Shown: positions 6,902 to 15,828 of the stretch, piece by piece | Layout: the number at the start of each line of letters is the position of its first letter | How positions within the stretch are numbered: the stretch's first letter is position 1 | Notes under the pieces: generated by a model | The model's input: the letters and a program-made list of their open reading frames with translations, nothing else | The model's database searches: none | What the model was told of the DNA's origin: nothing | Position numbers and translations under genes: made by a program | NCBI RefSeq assembly: GCF_030020805.1 | Contig: NZ_CP125098.1 | Coordinates: 5,045,501-5,109,500, forward strand | Direction: 5' to 3' | Length of the DNA: 64,000 nt | Source of the DNA: Paenibacillus sp. RC67 | Lineage (GTDB): Bacteria; Bacillota; Bacilli; Paenibacillales; NBRC-103111

Positions 6902-9292
6902 CTATGGATATACGAGCGGGGATGAAGAAGACTCGGATAGTTGTGAGGACCCGTTGAGCGGTAGAATAATTTCTACAATCGTCCCCGCACCACTGCTATC
7001 TATTTTCATCGCGCCTCCATGAGCCTCTACGATTCTGTGAGAAATCATGAGGCCTAGCCCCGTACCTTTTTCTTTTGTTGTAAAAAAGGGCTCTCCTACC
7101 TTCTTTATGATCTCAGACGCTATTCCGTGACCCTCATCCTTGATCTGTACGCATAAAGCATCTGAACTCGCCAAAGCAACATCTACATAAACATTCCCAC
7201 CCTTAGGCATAGCCTCAATGGCATTTTTCAAGAGATTCACAAAGAGCTGCTTCAATTGATTTTCCTCGCAAAGTATAGGGGGAAGTGTAGTCTCGAATTG
7301 TGTTATGATGTGCACTCCTGTAAGAATCGCCTGTGTCTCCAAAATGGACACAACGCTGGTAATGATTTGCGCTATATCTTTGAGATTGAAATGGGTAAGA
7401 TGCGGCTTTGCAAGTGACATGAACTCAGTAACGATAAAGTTAATCCGATCTAATTCGCTTTCCATAACTTCAATATAAGGAAATGGCTCTTGATATCTAG
7501 TCTTCAACAGCTGTGTGAATCCCTTCAGGCAGGTTAGGGGATTCCTGATTTCGTGAGCGACTCCGGCTGCAAGCTGGCCAATAACGGACAGCTTTTCTGA
7601 TCTTCTCAACAGCTCCTCCGCGCTCTTTCTTTCACTGATATCCCTTATGGAACCTATCAGACGAACCCTCTGCTCCTCCATATCACGTATCACTTGCCCA
7701 TTACACTCAACCCATAAATAATTGCCATCGGACTGCTTTATTCTATACTCTAACCGAACGGGCTGTCCCATCTGAGTTTGGTCAAATAACGCCGTTTGTA
7801 CATCCGCCCTATCTTCCGTGTGAACGAAGGAAAGCAAGTCCTTCTCTGTCACCGGCGGACATTGAAAAAACTCATTTGCCCGCTCGGACCATAAAAACCG
7901 TTTTTCCTCGACGGACCATTCGAAGATTGCATCCATGGCAGCCTTTGAAACGGTTTCTAACAAATGATTCGTTTTCCGAAGCTGAGCAAGAAGGTCTTCT
8001 TTTTCCCATGCGGTTGCCAATCTGTGTAATGAATAGGTTATCGTATCGCTTTTGAAATAGGACCAGCTTTCATCGACCGGATGGAGCATAGCCATGACTC
8101 CCCAATCCCGTTCGTTGGGGATTATCGGATGAATCGATATGATATTTTTGGGGTCGGCGAGTAATTCCTCAGGTATACAATGTATCGGAGGGAATTCCAT
8201 AGGAGAGCATTGTATTTCACCTGTAGGAGCAGCCAACTCATCCTTAGCATAATAGTGTTTGACATACATTCTCTCCTGCTCTGAGGATTCATTGAACCAC
8301 TGGCCGTAGCACCCCCATATGCATTGTAAAGAATGCATCCATGACAAGTTGTTTAGCTTCTTAGCATCCCGATAAGATAAGTAATGAATGGTCCGATTGG
8401 CCGACATACTTTGATTCAATAACTGGTAGGGATGGAACAGCCTTCCTTGATCCTCATCCCAGCTCTCCGGCTCATAGTGGCAACCGCATGATCCTCTAGC
8501 TATAAAGGTCATATTCATTTGGACACGGTCCATCTGCAGCCGCCCCGTTGCCATCCCCTCTTCCAGAACGTCAATGGACCGTCTAGCCGCTTCCGCAAGC
8601 GGAGGCTTGATTGTAGAAACGGCCGGCATCGTATGCATCGATAAGGGATTATTATCATATCCCATGACCGCTATATCCTCAGGTATTCGGTATCCATCTT
8701 TTTGGAGCCGATCGATGAGGGATATAGCCGTTATATCGTTATTAGAAACGACAGCCGTACAGTCGAGTTCTCCGCTCACAATGAGATCGGCCACAAGATG
8801 CCCTCCTGCTTGAGCGTCGGTTCCAATTTGAACCAACAAACTAGGGTCCATTTTTATTCCGAATCGATCGAAAGCGTTTGCATACCCCAAATATCTAGAA
8901 TTTGTTGCCCGGTTCATCATATTTCCGACAAACGCGATCCGACGGTGTCCGTGTTGAAAGAGATGTTCTACAGCCAGTTCCATCCCTTTCTCATTAGCAA
9001 AATGGATGCTGGGATAATGCAAAGAGTCGTGGTTGATCCCTATAATCGGTCGATTCAGACGTTTAAGTTCATTTGCAATCCCATCGTTTAAAGGGTAATC
9101 GATAACAACCCACGCCGCCGCATGAACGGTAGCTAGCGGGATAGAGTAATCATTGTTCGTTTTGGGAGTTTTAATTACGATAAGTCTATATCCACGTTCT
9201 ATGGTTATTCGATTTAATTCGTATAAAAAGCTCCCGTATAAGCTTCCATCCAAATAAGGTGTAATCACACCGATAAAACGGCTTAAGCTCAT
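6902..9292 (-). CDS. Soluble hybrid sensor kinase: LacI-type ligand-binding domain, PAS and histidine kinase
   Basis: This 796-residue protein has no signal peptide or membrane helix. Residues 1-275 form a LacI/GalR effector-binding fold (IGVITPYLDGSLYG, GHRRIAFVGN, FDCTAVVSNND-like region, DIAVMGYDNNP) but lack the DNA-binding HTH. Residues 280-430 are a linker with a GAF-like stretch (ISIHPIIPNERDWGVMAMLHP). A PAS/PAC domain follows (about 435-550, YLWVECNGQV..IRDISERK), then HisKA (GVAHEIRNPLTCLKGF, H near 580) and HATPase (N box NLLKNAIEAMPKGG, G boxes DEGHGI and GTGLGL). The kinase part resembles KinA/KinE sporulation kinases. No response regulator is adjacent, so it may feed the phosphorelay. 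AGAAGGAG precedes the ATG. A sugar-like ligand is inferred from the LacI fold. Confidence 0.88.
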   Translation of the reverse strand: MSLSRFIGVITPYLDGSLYGSFLYELNRITIERGYRLIVIKTPKTNNDYSIPLATVHAAAWVVIDYPLNDGIANELKRLNRPIIGINHDSLHYPSIHFANEKGMELAVEHLFQHGHRRIAFVGNMMNRATNSRYLGYANAFDRFGIKMDPSLLVQIGTDAQAGGHLVADLIVSGELDCTAVVSNNDITAISLIDRLQKDGYRIPEDIAVMGYDNNPLSMHTMPAVSTIKPPLAEAARRSIDVLEEGMATGRLQMDRVQMNMTFIARGSCGCHYEPESWDEDQGRLFHPYQLLNQSMSANRTIHYLSYRDAKKLNNLSWMHSLQCIWGCYGQWFNESSEQERMYVKHYYAKDELAAPTGEIQCSPMEFPPIHCIPEELLADPKNIISIHPIIPNERDWGVMAMLHPVDESWSYFKSDTITYSLHRLATAWEKEDLLAQLRKTNHLLETVSKAAMDAIFEWSVEEKRFLWSERANEFFQCPPVTEKDLLSFVHTEDRADVQTALFDQTQMGQPVRLEYRIKQSDGNYLWVECNGQVIRDMEEQRVRLIGSIRDISERKSAEELLRRSEKLSVIGQLAAGVAHEIRNPLTCLKGFTQLLKTRYQEPFPYIEVMESELDRINFIVTEFMSLAKPHLTHFNLKDIAQIITSVVSILETQAILTGVHIITQFETTLPPILCEENQLKQLFVNLLKNAIEAMPKGGNVYVDVALASSDALCVQIKDEGHGIASEIIKKVGEPFFTTKEKGTGLGLMISHRIVEAHGGAMKIDSSGAGTIVEIILPLNGSSQLSESSSSPLVYP

Positions 9293-9439
9293 ATTGCATT
9301 TTCTCCTTCTAGATAAATTACTCTTTTTCTTGCAATATCCATCCCGATCCCTTTATGCCCTTTGCATGAATGCTTCTGCTCTTTTCAACGAAAAAACTTG
9401 GATGTACCGGACTTTATATATTTCCAGTATATAACAATA

Positions 9440-9468
9440 TATATTATTGAAGTGGGTCCCGTTGTCAA
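9440..9468 (-). promoter_or_regulatory. Probable promoter of the hybrid kinase gene
   Basis: On the minus strand TTGACA (9468-9463), a 17-base spacer and AATATA (9445-9440) lie about 150 bases before the kinase start. The downstream leader (9293-9439) is AT-rich, with a TATATATT palindrome near 9436-9446. Confidence 0.45.
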
Positions 9469-9740
9469 GTTAATTTCATGAAAGGGTGCTGCTAGGGAGA
9501 TGCGGAATCAAACGATCTGGAAATGTATCCGTCAATCGACACGAAACGATATATTCTTTATAACGAGGTTGCTGTAAAAAACAAAAAAACGAAACTACGT
9601 CGCAAGACGAATTTCCGTTTTTTTGTTTTATTTCTTATTTGTTTGTGTTGGTGTCTCCACTGTATTTATGGAGCTGTAGCTTGCCTATGCCGTTTCATCA
9701 TGGCATCCCTGAAATGATCCTAATCTCTTCACTTTACCCA
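9469..9740. other. Intergenic stretch with a terminator and no supported gene
   Basis: Apart from the kinase promoter upstream and the hairpin at 9577-9629 I see nothing here. A 64-codon plus-strand frame (9523-9717) is low-complexity (poly-Lys, Phe, Cys), crosses the terminator and has no ribosome site. Confidence 0.6.
9577..9629. terminator. Bidirectional intrinsic terminator
   Basis: Long complementary arms AAACAAAAAAACG and CGTTTTTTTGTTT enclose a GAAA/TTTC and CGTC/GACG inner stem. The T-rich run on the minus strand ends the operon that finishes at 9741. Confidence 0.75.
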
Positions 9741-11084
9741 TTAGGCTAACACGACATTGGATTGAAGCAGAATCTGCTGCAGCTTCTTTACGTCCACTTC
9801 CGCGACGGATAAGTTCTCTGCACTGGCTAGAGCAGCGGCCGTTCCAGCTGCCTGCCCGGTGGCCATACAGCTAGGCGTTAACCGGGTAGTTGCTAAAGCC
9901 TCATGAGAAGTGGAGATGCAGCGCCCTGCTGCCAGCAGATTCTGTATCTTTTGCGGTACAAGACAACGGTACGGAATATCGTAAGCTCCGTCTCCACCGA
10001 TCCATGCGGCTGTAACTCCATTTCCTTTTGGATCGTGAATATCGATCGGATATCCGCTTCTGGCAATCACATCATCGAACCGTTTTCCCGACACAACATC
10101 ATCAATAGTCAGACTATATAGCCCGTTAATGCGTCTCGTCTCTCTGATCCCGATTTGTGCTCCAACCGACGAGATGCTTGCCTTGGCAAAGCCAGGAACC
10201 CAGTTTTGCAGAAACTGGGCCATCATCATCACTTGACGGCGGCCCTCCTCCTCGGCCTTCGTTAGATCTTCGATGTCCGTACCGTCCAACCCCTGTACGC
10301 GGGTGCAGTTCACCAATACCTCATCCTCCGCAGGGCCGGTAAAGAAAAGAACCTGGTCCCGATTAATAGGGACATTTGCCGCTTTCCATTGTGAATAAAA
10401 TCCTTGAACCCCTGTCAATGGAATTTGATCCAGTTCATCAAAAGGGGTTTTCCGGTAAAAATTATCCGGGTTCTCTATCATATTGCGGCGAACGGCCTCC
10501 AGGTCCACTCCGCGCATCCGGAATTTCATCGTCATCGGCTGGGTGCCGTGATCTCCTTCACGCCCTTGCAGCGTAGGAGCCCCGGATAAATAGCTCACAT
10601 CCGCATCTCCAGAGGTATCGACGAACATGTTCCCGCGAATCTGATAATGCCCCGATTTGCCCGTCACTTGTACGGATCGAATTCGGTTGTCTTCTACCTC
10701 AACTGCATCCACAAAGCTGTGCAGCAGCAGCCGCACGCCCGCTTCCTTGAGCATATCGATGGCAACCAGTTTGTAAATTTCGGGGTGATACGGTGTTACC
10801 GTGTGAACGAATCCCACCGTGTCCCGCAGATGGCCTGGTGAGCCTCCCTGCGCCATTAATCGATCTACCAAATCTTGCGCGATCCCCTTGATGACCTGCT
10901 TTCCTTCCTCGGTATGAAAGGTCATCCACGGATAGACGGAGGCGGCCGTCGACATCCCTCCCAAAAAACCATAGCGTTCGATTAATATGGTTGATGCCCC
11001 TTGTCTTCCGGCGGCGATGGCTGCATTGATTCCGGCAGGCCCTCCTCCGACAACCACGACATCAGCTTCTAAAATGCGATTCAT
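9741..11084 (-). CDS. FAD-dependent oxidoreductase (FAD_oxidored family)
   Basis: This 447-residue flavoprotein starts with the dinucleotide-binding fold VVVVGGGPAGINAAIAAGRQG, then ERYGFLGGMST, and has FVDTSGDADVSYLSGAP in the middle and AAGRCISTSHEALATTRLTPSC near the C-terminus, typical of the PF12831 group often found in sugar-utilisation loci. The GRCIST..CMATGQAAGTAAALA end is the second FAD-contact region. AGAGGAGG precedes the ATG. It is the last gene of an operon with a CUT1 transporter and a TIM-barrel protein, followed by a terminator. It probably oxidises the imported sugar or a derivative in the cytoplasm. The substrate is unknown. Confidence 0.85.
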   Translation of the reverse strand: MNRILEADVVVVGGGPAGINAAIAAGRQGASTILIERYGFLGGMSTAASVYPWMTFHTEEGKQVIKGIAQDLVDRLMAQGGSPGHLRDTVGFVHTVTPYHPEIYKLVAIDMLKEAGVRLLLHSFVDAVEVEDNRIRSVQVTGKSGHYQIRGNMFVDTSGDADVSYLSGAPTLQGREGDHGTQPMTMKFRMRGVDLEAVRRNMIENPDNFYRKTPFDELDQIPLTGVQGFYSQWKAANVPINRDQVLFFTGPAEDEVLVNCTRVQGLDGTDIEDLTKAEEEGRRQVMMMAQFLQNWVPGFAKASISSVGAQIGIRETRRINGLYSLTIDDVVSGKRFDDVIARSGYPIDIHDPKGNGVTAAWIGGDGAYDIPYRCLVPQKIQNLLAAGRCISTSHEALATTRLTPSCMATGQAAGTAAALASAENLSVAEVDVKKLQQILLQSNVVLA

Positions 11085-11096
11085 CTCGTTCCTCCT

Positions 11097-11953
11097 CTAT
11101 TCCTTTAACCCTGTCATTGCAATGCCTTGAATAAACTGCTTCTGAGCGAAGAAGAAAACCAGCAGCAGCGGCAGCGTCACCATAACGGAAGCGCTCATCA
11201 GCAGGTTCCAGGCCGTGCCTGCCTCGTCTGTAAACAGGGAAAGTGCCAATGGCAGTGTCATCAAATTCCGATTGTTAATAAATATAAGCGGATTGAAAAA
11301 GTCATTCCAAGTTGTTAAAAATGTAAAGATCGTCAGTGAAGCGAGCGCCGGCTTGGCCATCGGAAGCATAATTTCAAAAAATGTGCGCATTCGCGAGCAG
11401 CCGTCGATCATAGCAGCTTCCTCCAGATCCTTTGGCATGGCAATAAAATACTGCCGCATCACAAATACGCCGAAGGCTCCTCCGCACCGAAGATCGGCAG
11501 AGCGATCAAGGGAACATGCGTGTTGTTGAACCCCAAATCCCGCATGAACAGGAACATCGGGATCGCAGTGGCCTCGGCCGGAATCATCATGGTACTAAGC
11601 AATAGCAGGAACACGAGATCGCGCCCCTTAAACGGGATCCGGGCAAAGGAATATCCGGCCAGCGAAGCAAAAAACGCGGTCCCAACCGTTACTACAACCG
11701 CGATATAAACACTGTTAAAATAATACAAGTGAAAAGGCGTGTTGTTCAGTACTTCCGTGTAGTTCGCCCAGCGGATCGCCGAAGGTATAAACTCCGGCGG
11801 GAATACGAATATTTTGGCAGGCTCCTTAAGCGAAGTAGACACCATCCATAAAAACGGGATCAGCATCACCACCGAAATTAAGGTCAGAATCAGATAATGC
11901 AGCCCGCCAGTGATCCAATTCGATGATTTTAAGACTGCACCTTCAGTTTTCAT
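11097..11953 (-). pseudogene. CUT1 sugar ABC transporter permease (MalG/AraQ type), frameshifted
   Basis: Two overlapping frames together make one permease of about 285 residues. The 5' frame (11953 to 11459, 164 residues) has the N-terminal helices and ends ...VPLIALPIFG then AEEPSAYL and a stop. The 3' frame continues with FGVFVMRQYF, the EAA loop (EEAAMIDGCSRMRTFFEIMLP) and the last helices ending GIAMTGLKE. A family member reads straight through LPIFGG-FGVF-MRQY, so a frame change lies near 11478-11490 in the run GGTGCGGAGGAGCC. A 1-base loss or a 2- or 5-base gain would explain it. It could be a true mutation or a sequencing error. If real, the transporter is probably inactive. The start has AAGGTGG upstream and overlaps the previous gene. 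Confidence 0.85.
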
Positions 11954-12860
11954 GGAACACCCACCTTTTTCTGAGCTGCCACTGAATCAGTGTGAAGATC
12001 AGGATAATGAAAAAGAGAATATAGGCAAGAGCCGACGCATAACCGAACTCGAACAGCTTGAACGCCTTTTCCCAAATATAGTACACCAGCACCTTAGTGC
12101 TTCCGCTCGGTCCGCCTTGGGTCATCACGTAAATCTGTCCGAACACCTTCAACGAACCGATGACGGTCATGATGACTGTCAAAAATATCGTTGGCGTAAT
12201 CATCGGAACCGTCACTTGAAAGAAAACGGTCCGCCGGCCTGCCCCGTCGATTTTGGCCGCTTCGTAAAGCTGAGCCGGAACCTGCTGCAAGGCAGCGATA
12301 AACAACACCATATTCAGCCCGACGTTCTTTAGCACGCTAGTGACAATAACGGCAGGCATAGCCAATTGTGCATTGTACAGCCAGGCCGGGCCTTGAACGC
12401 CGAAAAACAACTGCAGCAGCTGGTTAATAAAGCCTGTATCTGTCGCAAATAAATATTTCCAGACAATGGCCCACACGATGAGCGAAGTCATGACCGGTAC
12501 GAATATGGCGGTACGGAAGAGACCCATGCCACGCTTCCCTTTTGCAAGGAGCAGCGCAAGCCCCAAAGCCAGGATTATATTCAGCGGCACAAGGCCCGCT
12601 GAGAAGTAAAATGTATTGGTAAGTATTTTCCAAAATTCAACATCTGTGATGATGGCTTTGTAATTAGCAGAACCGATAAATTTTGCATCGCCAAGTATCG
12701 GCCAATCAGTCAAGCTCATGTAAAAAGCCATGACTAAAGGAGCAATAAGGAAGGTGATAAATCCAAGAACCATCGGCGCTACAAACAGCCATCCGGTGAT
12801 AGTAGCTTCTCGTGATAAAGGATGTTTCCTCTTGATAGCTGCGGCTTGATCGCCACTCAT
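11943..12860 (-). CDS. CUT1 sugar ABC transporter permease (MalF/UgpA type)
   Basis: This 305-residue protein has six predicted helices, starting around residues 20-45 (ITGWLFVAPMVLGFITFLIAPLVMAFYMS), and the EAA loop YEAAKIDGAGRRTVFFQVTVPMITP near 210-235, which contacts the ATPase. GGGGGG lies before the ATG at 12860. It overlaps the next permease by 11 bases, as expected for partners of a heterodimeric channel. No ATPase is encoded in the operon, so a shared MsmX-type ATPase is expected. The binding protein at 13627-14955 is its likely partner. Confidence 0.93.
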   Translation of the reverse strand: MSGDQAAAIKRKHPLSREATITGWLFVAPMVLGFITFLIAPLVMAFYMSLTDWPILGDAKFIGSANYKAIITDVEFWKILTNTFYFSAGLVPLNIILALGLALLLAKGKRGMGLFRTAIFVPVMTSLIVWAIVWKYLFATDTGFINQLLQLFFGVQGPAWLYNAQLAMPAVIVTSVLKNVGLNMVLFIAALQQVPAQLYEAAKIDGAGRRTVFFQVTVPMITPTIFLTVIMTVIGSLKVFGQIYVMTQGGPSGSTKVLVYYIWEKAFKLFEFGYASALAYILFFIILIFTLIQWQLRKRWVFHEN

Positions 12861-12872
12861 GTTCGTCCCCCC

Positions 12873-13562
12873 CTATCTGTCGATCGCATTGCGGAACGCA
12901 TGGACCATGCGCCGGATTTCGTCCTCATGTTTTCCGATTGCGACAGCTCCAACCAGCAGGACTCGAATACCGCAATCTTTTAGAGCAGGGATGTCCTCGG
13001 GGACGATTTTACGCTGGGAAGGAACGATGACGGGCAGTCCGGCATTCTCTACCAGCCAACGGTATTTTAACAAATCGGCAAAACTAAGCGGTGATCCGTA
13101 TTCCTCTCCCGGGACGATGGACGCTTCCAACGCTTCCAACATGGGAAAGGATTTGGCCGCATCCAAAAAGCGGAGGTCAAATCGGTTATCGATAGCAAAA
13201 GTGGAGGCTAGCTTGCCGGATTTTAATAAAAAGGACGGCAGATGCCAGGCATAAACGGAGTAAAAGTCGATCCCGAGCTCCGGTAGCTCATCCATTTCAT
13301 CTGGAAGAATGGCCTCTATAGACCCTCCAGGTACTATACCCAAAGGACCCTGGAACAAGGAACGAATCTCCTTGAACGTTTCTCTGTACAACGAAAGCTC
13401 ACCGAAGCTGGTGCCACTGGCACGATGGCCCACATTCATATGCACCTTCAGGCCGTCCGCACCTTCTTCGATTGCGGCTTTAGCCAATCCCGCGTCATTC
13501 TCCGGAAGGCTAACGAACAATTGGAGTTTGTTTTGATTGAGTGATGTCTTCAAACGATTCAT
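12873..13562 (-). CDS. Putative TIM-barrel protein of unknown function
   Basis: This 229-residue protein shows alternating strand/helix units consistent with a (beta/alpha)8 barrel: LQLFVSLPE, ADGLKVHMNV, PLGIVPGGS, GIDFYSVYAW, MLEALEASIVPGEEYG, LPVIVPSQRKI, IRVLLVGAVAIG. The last, VLLVGAVAIG, resembles the phosphate-binding end of NanE, ThiE or TrpC-like barrels, so a phosphorylated ligand is plausible. I cannot name a family. AAAGGAG precedes the ATG. It lies between the binding protein and the permeases, so it should act on or sense the imported compound. A hairpin at 13592-13614 separates it from the binding-protein gene. Confidence 0.6.
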   Translation of the reverse strand: MNRLKTSLNQNKLQLFVSLPENDAGLAKAAIEEGADGLKVHMNVGHRASGTSFGELSLYRETFKEIRSLFQGPLGIVPGGSIEAILPDEMDELPELGIDFYSVYAWHLPSFLLKSGKLASTFAIDNRFDLRFLDAAKSFPMLEALEASIVPGEEYGSPLSFADLLKYRWLVENAGLPVIVPSQRKIVPEDIPALKDCGIRVLLVGAVAIGKHEDEIRRMVHAFRNAIDR

Positions 13563-13591
13563 CTATGGGTTCTCCTTTCGTTAGTAAACCA

Positions 13592-13614
13592 GCGGTCCGT
13601 TTTCAACGAACCGC
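13592..13614 (-). promoter_or_regulatory. Intercistronic hairpin between binding protein and downstream genes
   Basis: On the minus strand GCGGTTCGT-TGAAA-ACGGACCGC forms a 9-bp stem (one GU pair) without a U-run. Such hairpins after binding-protein genes protect the upstream mRNA end and lower expression of the transporter genes. This role is inferred. Confidence 0.5.
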
Positions 13615-13626
13615 ATCGTTCCTTAC

Positions 13627-14955
13627 CTATTTCAAAAGAGGGGTGATCTTGGTTTCCATCGTTTTTACGATTTGTTCCGGCGTTGCCGTTTGGCTGAAAA
13701 GCTGATCGAAGCCAGCAAGCATTTCGTTATCGATTTTCTCCCAATTGACGTGCCCTGGTTGAACGATGGCCTTCGGCATTTCATCGATTACGGCTTGCTT
13801 AATGTCTGCCGTATCAGGATTTCCCGGCTGCTTCAGAAAATCATCGGAACCTAGCACGCTCTTGCGCGGAGGTACGAAGAACGTTTGGGTTGCCTTGATA
13901 CCTTCCTCGCTTGCGAGGAATTTCATGAATTCTGCGGATTCCTTAGGATATTTGCTGCCTTTGAACATGACATATCCGGCTTGGCCCAGCATCGGTACGG
14001 AGCCTTTCGGACCGGACGGCATCGGAGCGATGCTCCATTTGAAGTCTTTGATCGTCCTTGCTTTGGACACATAGCTGTATACATCGAAGAACATGCCGAT
14101 TTTACCGGATTCGAAGCTGACCTGTTCGCCCGCTTTAGGATGGGATTGATCGACGAACATCATGTTTTGCAGCATTTTGAGCGTCTCAATTCCGTATTGA
14201 TCATTCCATGTAAATTTGGTCATGCCTTTATCGAACGGTCCGCTTCCATTGGACCAGGAGTAGCTGGACAGCAAAATATACGTTTTCCAATCGCGGAAGA
14301 AGTCCGCTCCATATATTTTGTTAGCCCCTGTACCGCTTGTGAGTGCCTTGGCGTCTTTTACAAATTCATCCCAAGTCCATTTTCCTTGTTTGGCCAAATC
14401 ATTGGGAGAAGCGAGTCCTGCTTTAGCAAACAGATCCTTGTTGTAGAACATAACGCTCGGCGGCGTCGAGAACGGCAGTCCGTACAATTTCCCGTCTTTA
14501 GTGAACAAATCTAGAGTGGACGGGATAATATCGTCCATCTTAAAGGAAGCATCCTGCTTTACGTCGGAAATGTCCTGCAAAATCCCGTTGGCCATAAACT
14601 GCGGGACCATGCGCTCGGATAGCCAAGCGACATCAGGGAGCTCGCGTCCCGCAGCCAATACCGAAATCTTCTGCTGATAGTCCGGAAAAGGAACGGATTG
14701 CAGGTCCACGGTGATGTTCGGATGAGTCTGTCTGTACTTATCGATTAATGTCTTGTACAGATCGAGGTGAGCCTGATTTCCCCAAGTTAAAAATTTGAGC
14801 TGGATAGGCTTGCTTGTATCAGGTGTCGCATTTCCGCCGCTTGGCGTTGCGCTCGGTTGTGTACCTGCACCGGAATTGCTGCAGCCGGCAACCAGAACTG
14901 CGAGTAGGGCCGATATACTGAGCATGATGTTGGCCTTACGTTTGGATGCTTTCAT
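13627..14955 (-). CDS. Sugar ABC transporter solute-binding lipoprotein (family 1)
   Basis: This 442-residue lipoprotein has a signal peptide ending LLAVLVAGC (lipobox LVAG-C) and then an Asn/Gly/Ser/Thr-rich linker. The body has LKFLTWGNQAHLDLYKTLIDKYRQTHPNITV and LYGLPFSTPPSVMFYNKDLFAKAGL, typical of CUT1 family-1 binding proteins. I chose the ATG at 14955 because GGGGGG lies 7-12 bases upstream; the longer start at 14970 overlaps that site. It probably delivers an oligosaccharide or sugar to the permease pair downstream. A cre-like site lies in its promoter. Confidence 0.93.
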   Translation of the reverse strand: MKASKRKANIMLSISALLAVLVAGCSNSGAGTQPSATPSGGNATPDTSKPIQLKFLTWGNQAHLDLYKTLIDKYRQTHPNITVDLQSVPFPDYQQKISVLAAGRELPDVAWLSERMVPQFMANGILQDISDVKQDASFKMDDIIPSTLDLFTKDGKLYGLPFSTPPSVMFYNKDLFAKAGLASPNDLAKQGKWTWDEFVKDAKALTSGTGANKIYGADFFRDWKTYILLSSYSWSNGSGPFDKGMTKFTWNDQYGIETLKMLQNMMFVDQSHPKAGEQVSFESGKIGMFFDVYSYVSKARTIKDFKWSIAPMPSGPKGSVPMLGQAGYVMFKGSKYPKESAEFMKFLASEEGIKATQTFFVPPRKSVLGSDDFLKQPGNPDTADIKQAVIDEMPKAIVQPGHVNWEKIDNEMLAGFDQLFSQTATPEQIVKTMETKITPLLK

Positions 14956-14993
14956 TCTGTTTCCCCCCATTAAGTGATGATCTTGATAGTTTC

Positions 14994-15016
14994 ATTATAT
15001 TGAAAGCGCTTTTACA
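14994..15016 (-). promoter_or_regulatory. Promoter with overlapping CcpA (cre-like) operator
   Basis: The plus-strand sequence TGAAAGCGCTTTTACA (15001-15016) matches the cre consensus TGWAARCGYTWNCA at 13 of 14 positions over its first 14 bases. It lies just upstream of a minus-strand TATAAT (14999-14994), inside the core promoter of the binding-protein gene, so catabolite repression is expected. Confidence 0.65.
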
Positions 15017-15063
15017 AAATAAATCACTTCATGTTTGGGTTTGGTATGTTTTGTTTAGAAGAT

Positions 15064-15828
15064 TTATGAATCTCCCTCTTCCCTGTATGCTCCAGGAGTC
15101 TTGCCCACCTGCTGTTTGAAGAGCAGCATAAAATGCTTCGGGCTTTGGTAGCCGGAGAGCCGAGCCACATCGTAAATCTTCAGGTCAGAGCTCGACAGCA
15201 AGTATTTCGCACGCTGCATTCGGACATCCGTGATAAAATCGGACAGATGGATTTTGGCTTCTTGTTTAAACAACTGGCTGAGGTAAGCCGGATTTAAATT
15301 AACGTACTCTGCAAGAACCTGAAGCTTGAGGTCTTTATCCGGATTTTCTTGAATGTATTCTTTGACCTTGCGGATCAGACGCCGACTGTCATTTTTCAGA
15401 GGGAGCTCATGGGTTTCCGTTGCTTCCCCTGGCTGAGACGAGATTCCCTCCTTGGGCAACAATCCTCGCCGAATTTGATCCAGAACCGAAATCAGGGCCA
15501 ATCGGTCAATCGGCTTCAATAAGTAGTCGGTGACTCCATACCGGAGTGCTTGTCTGGCATATTCAAAATCTCCGTAACCGCTAATGATCAGGATCGGCAT
15601 TTGAGGATAGCGTTCCCGTACTTTGGCGGTTAGCGTCAGCCCGTCCATTTCGCGCATACGAATATCCGTAATGATGACATCAGGTACTTCCTTTTGCAAA
15701 TAGTCCAATGCCTCTCGTCCATTTACAGCTTCCTTGACTATGTTGAAATCCGCGGACACTTGTGCGATTAAGTTTTTCAATCCATTTCGGATGATTTCTT
15801 CATCTTCAACCAATAGGATTTTGATCAT
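15064..15828 (-). CDS. YesN-type response regulator (REC plus AraC DNA-binding domain)
   Basis: This 254-residue protein has a receiver domain (MIKILLVEDEEIIRNG; phosphoacceptor Asp near 55 in DVIITDIRMREMDG; Lys in LLKPIDR) and a C-terminal AraC-type double helix-turn-helix (LNPAYLSQLFKQEAKIHLSDF...YDVARLSGYQSPKHFMLLFKQQVGKTPGAYR). The linker is short, so it is smaller than many YesN proteins. Its ATG overlaps the end of the kinase gene by 23 bases. With that kinase it most likely activates the adjacent sugar transporter operon in response to an extracellular sugar. Confidence 0.93.
   Translation of the reverse strand: MIKILLVEDEEIIRNGLKNLIAQVSADFNIVKEAVNGREALDYLQKEVPDVIITDIRMREMDGLTLTAKVRERYPQMPILIISGYGDFEYARQALRYGVTDYLLKPIDRLALISVLDQIRRGLLPKEGISSQPGEATETHELPLKNDSRRLIRKVKEYIQENPDKDLKLQVLAEYVNLNPAYLSQLFKQEAKIHLSDFITDVRMQRAKYLLSSSDLKIYDVARLSGYQSPKHFMLLFKQQVGKTPGAYREEGDS

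Noticed and set aside
9523..9717. Small plus-strand protein of 64 residues
   Set aside because: It runs through a terminator hairpin, is low-complexity and has no ribosome binding site.
11215..14514. Long plus-strand frames opposite the transporter genes
   Set aside because: They are antisense shadows of GC-rich codons and have no family motifs or ribosome sites.
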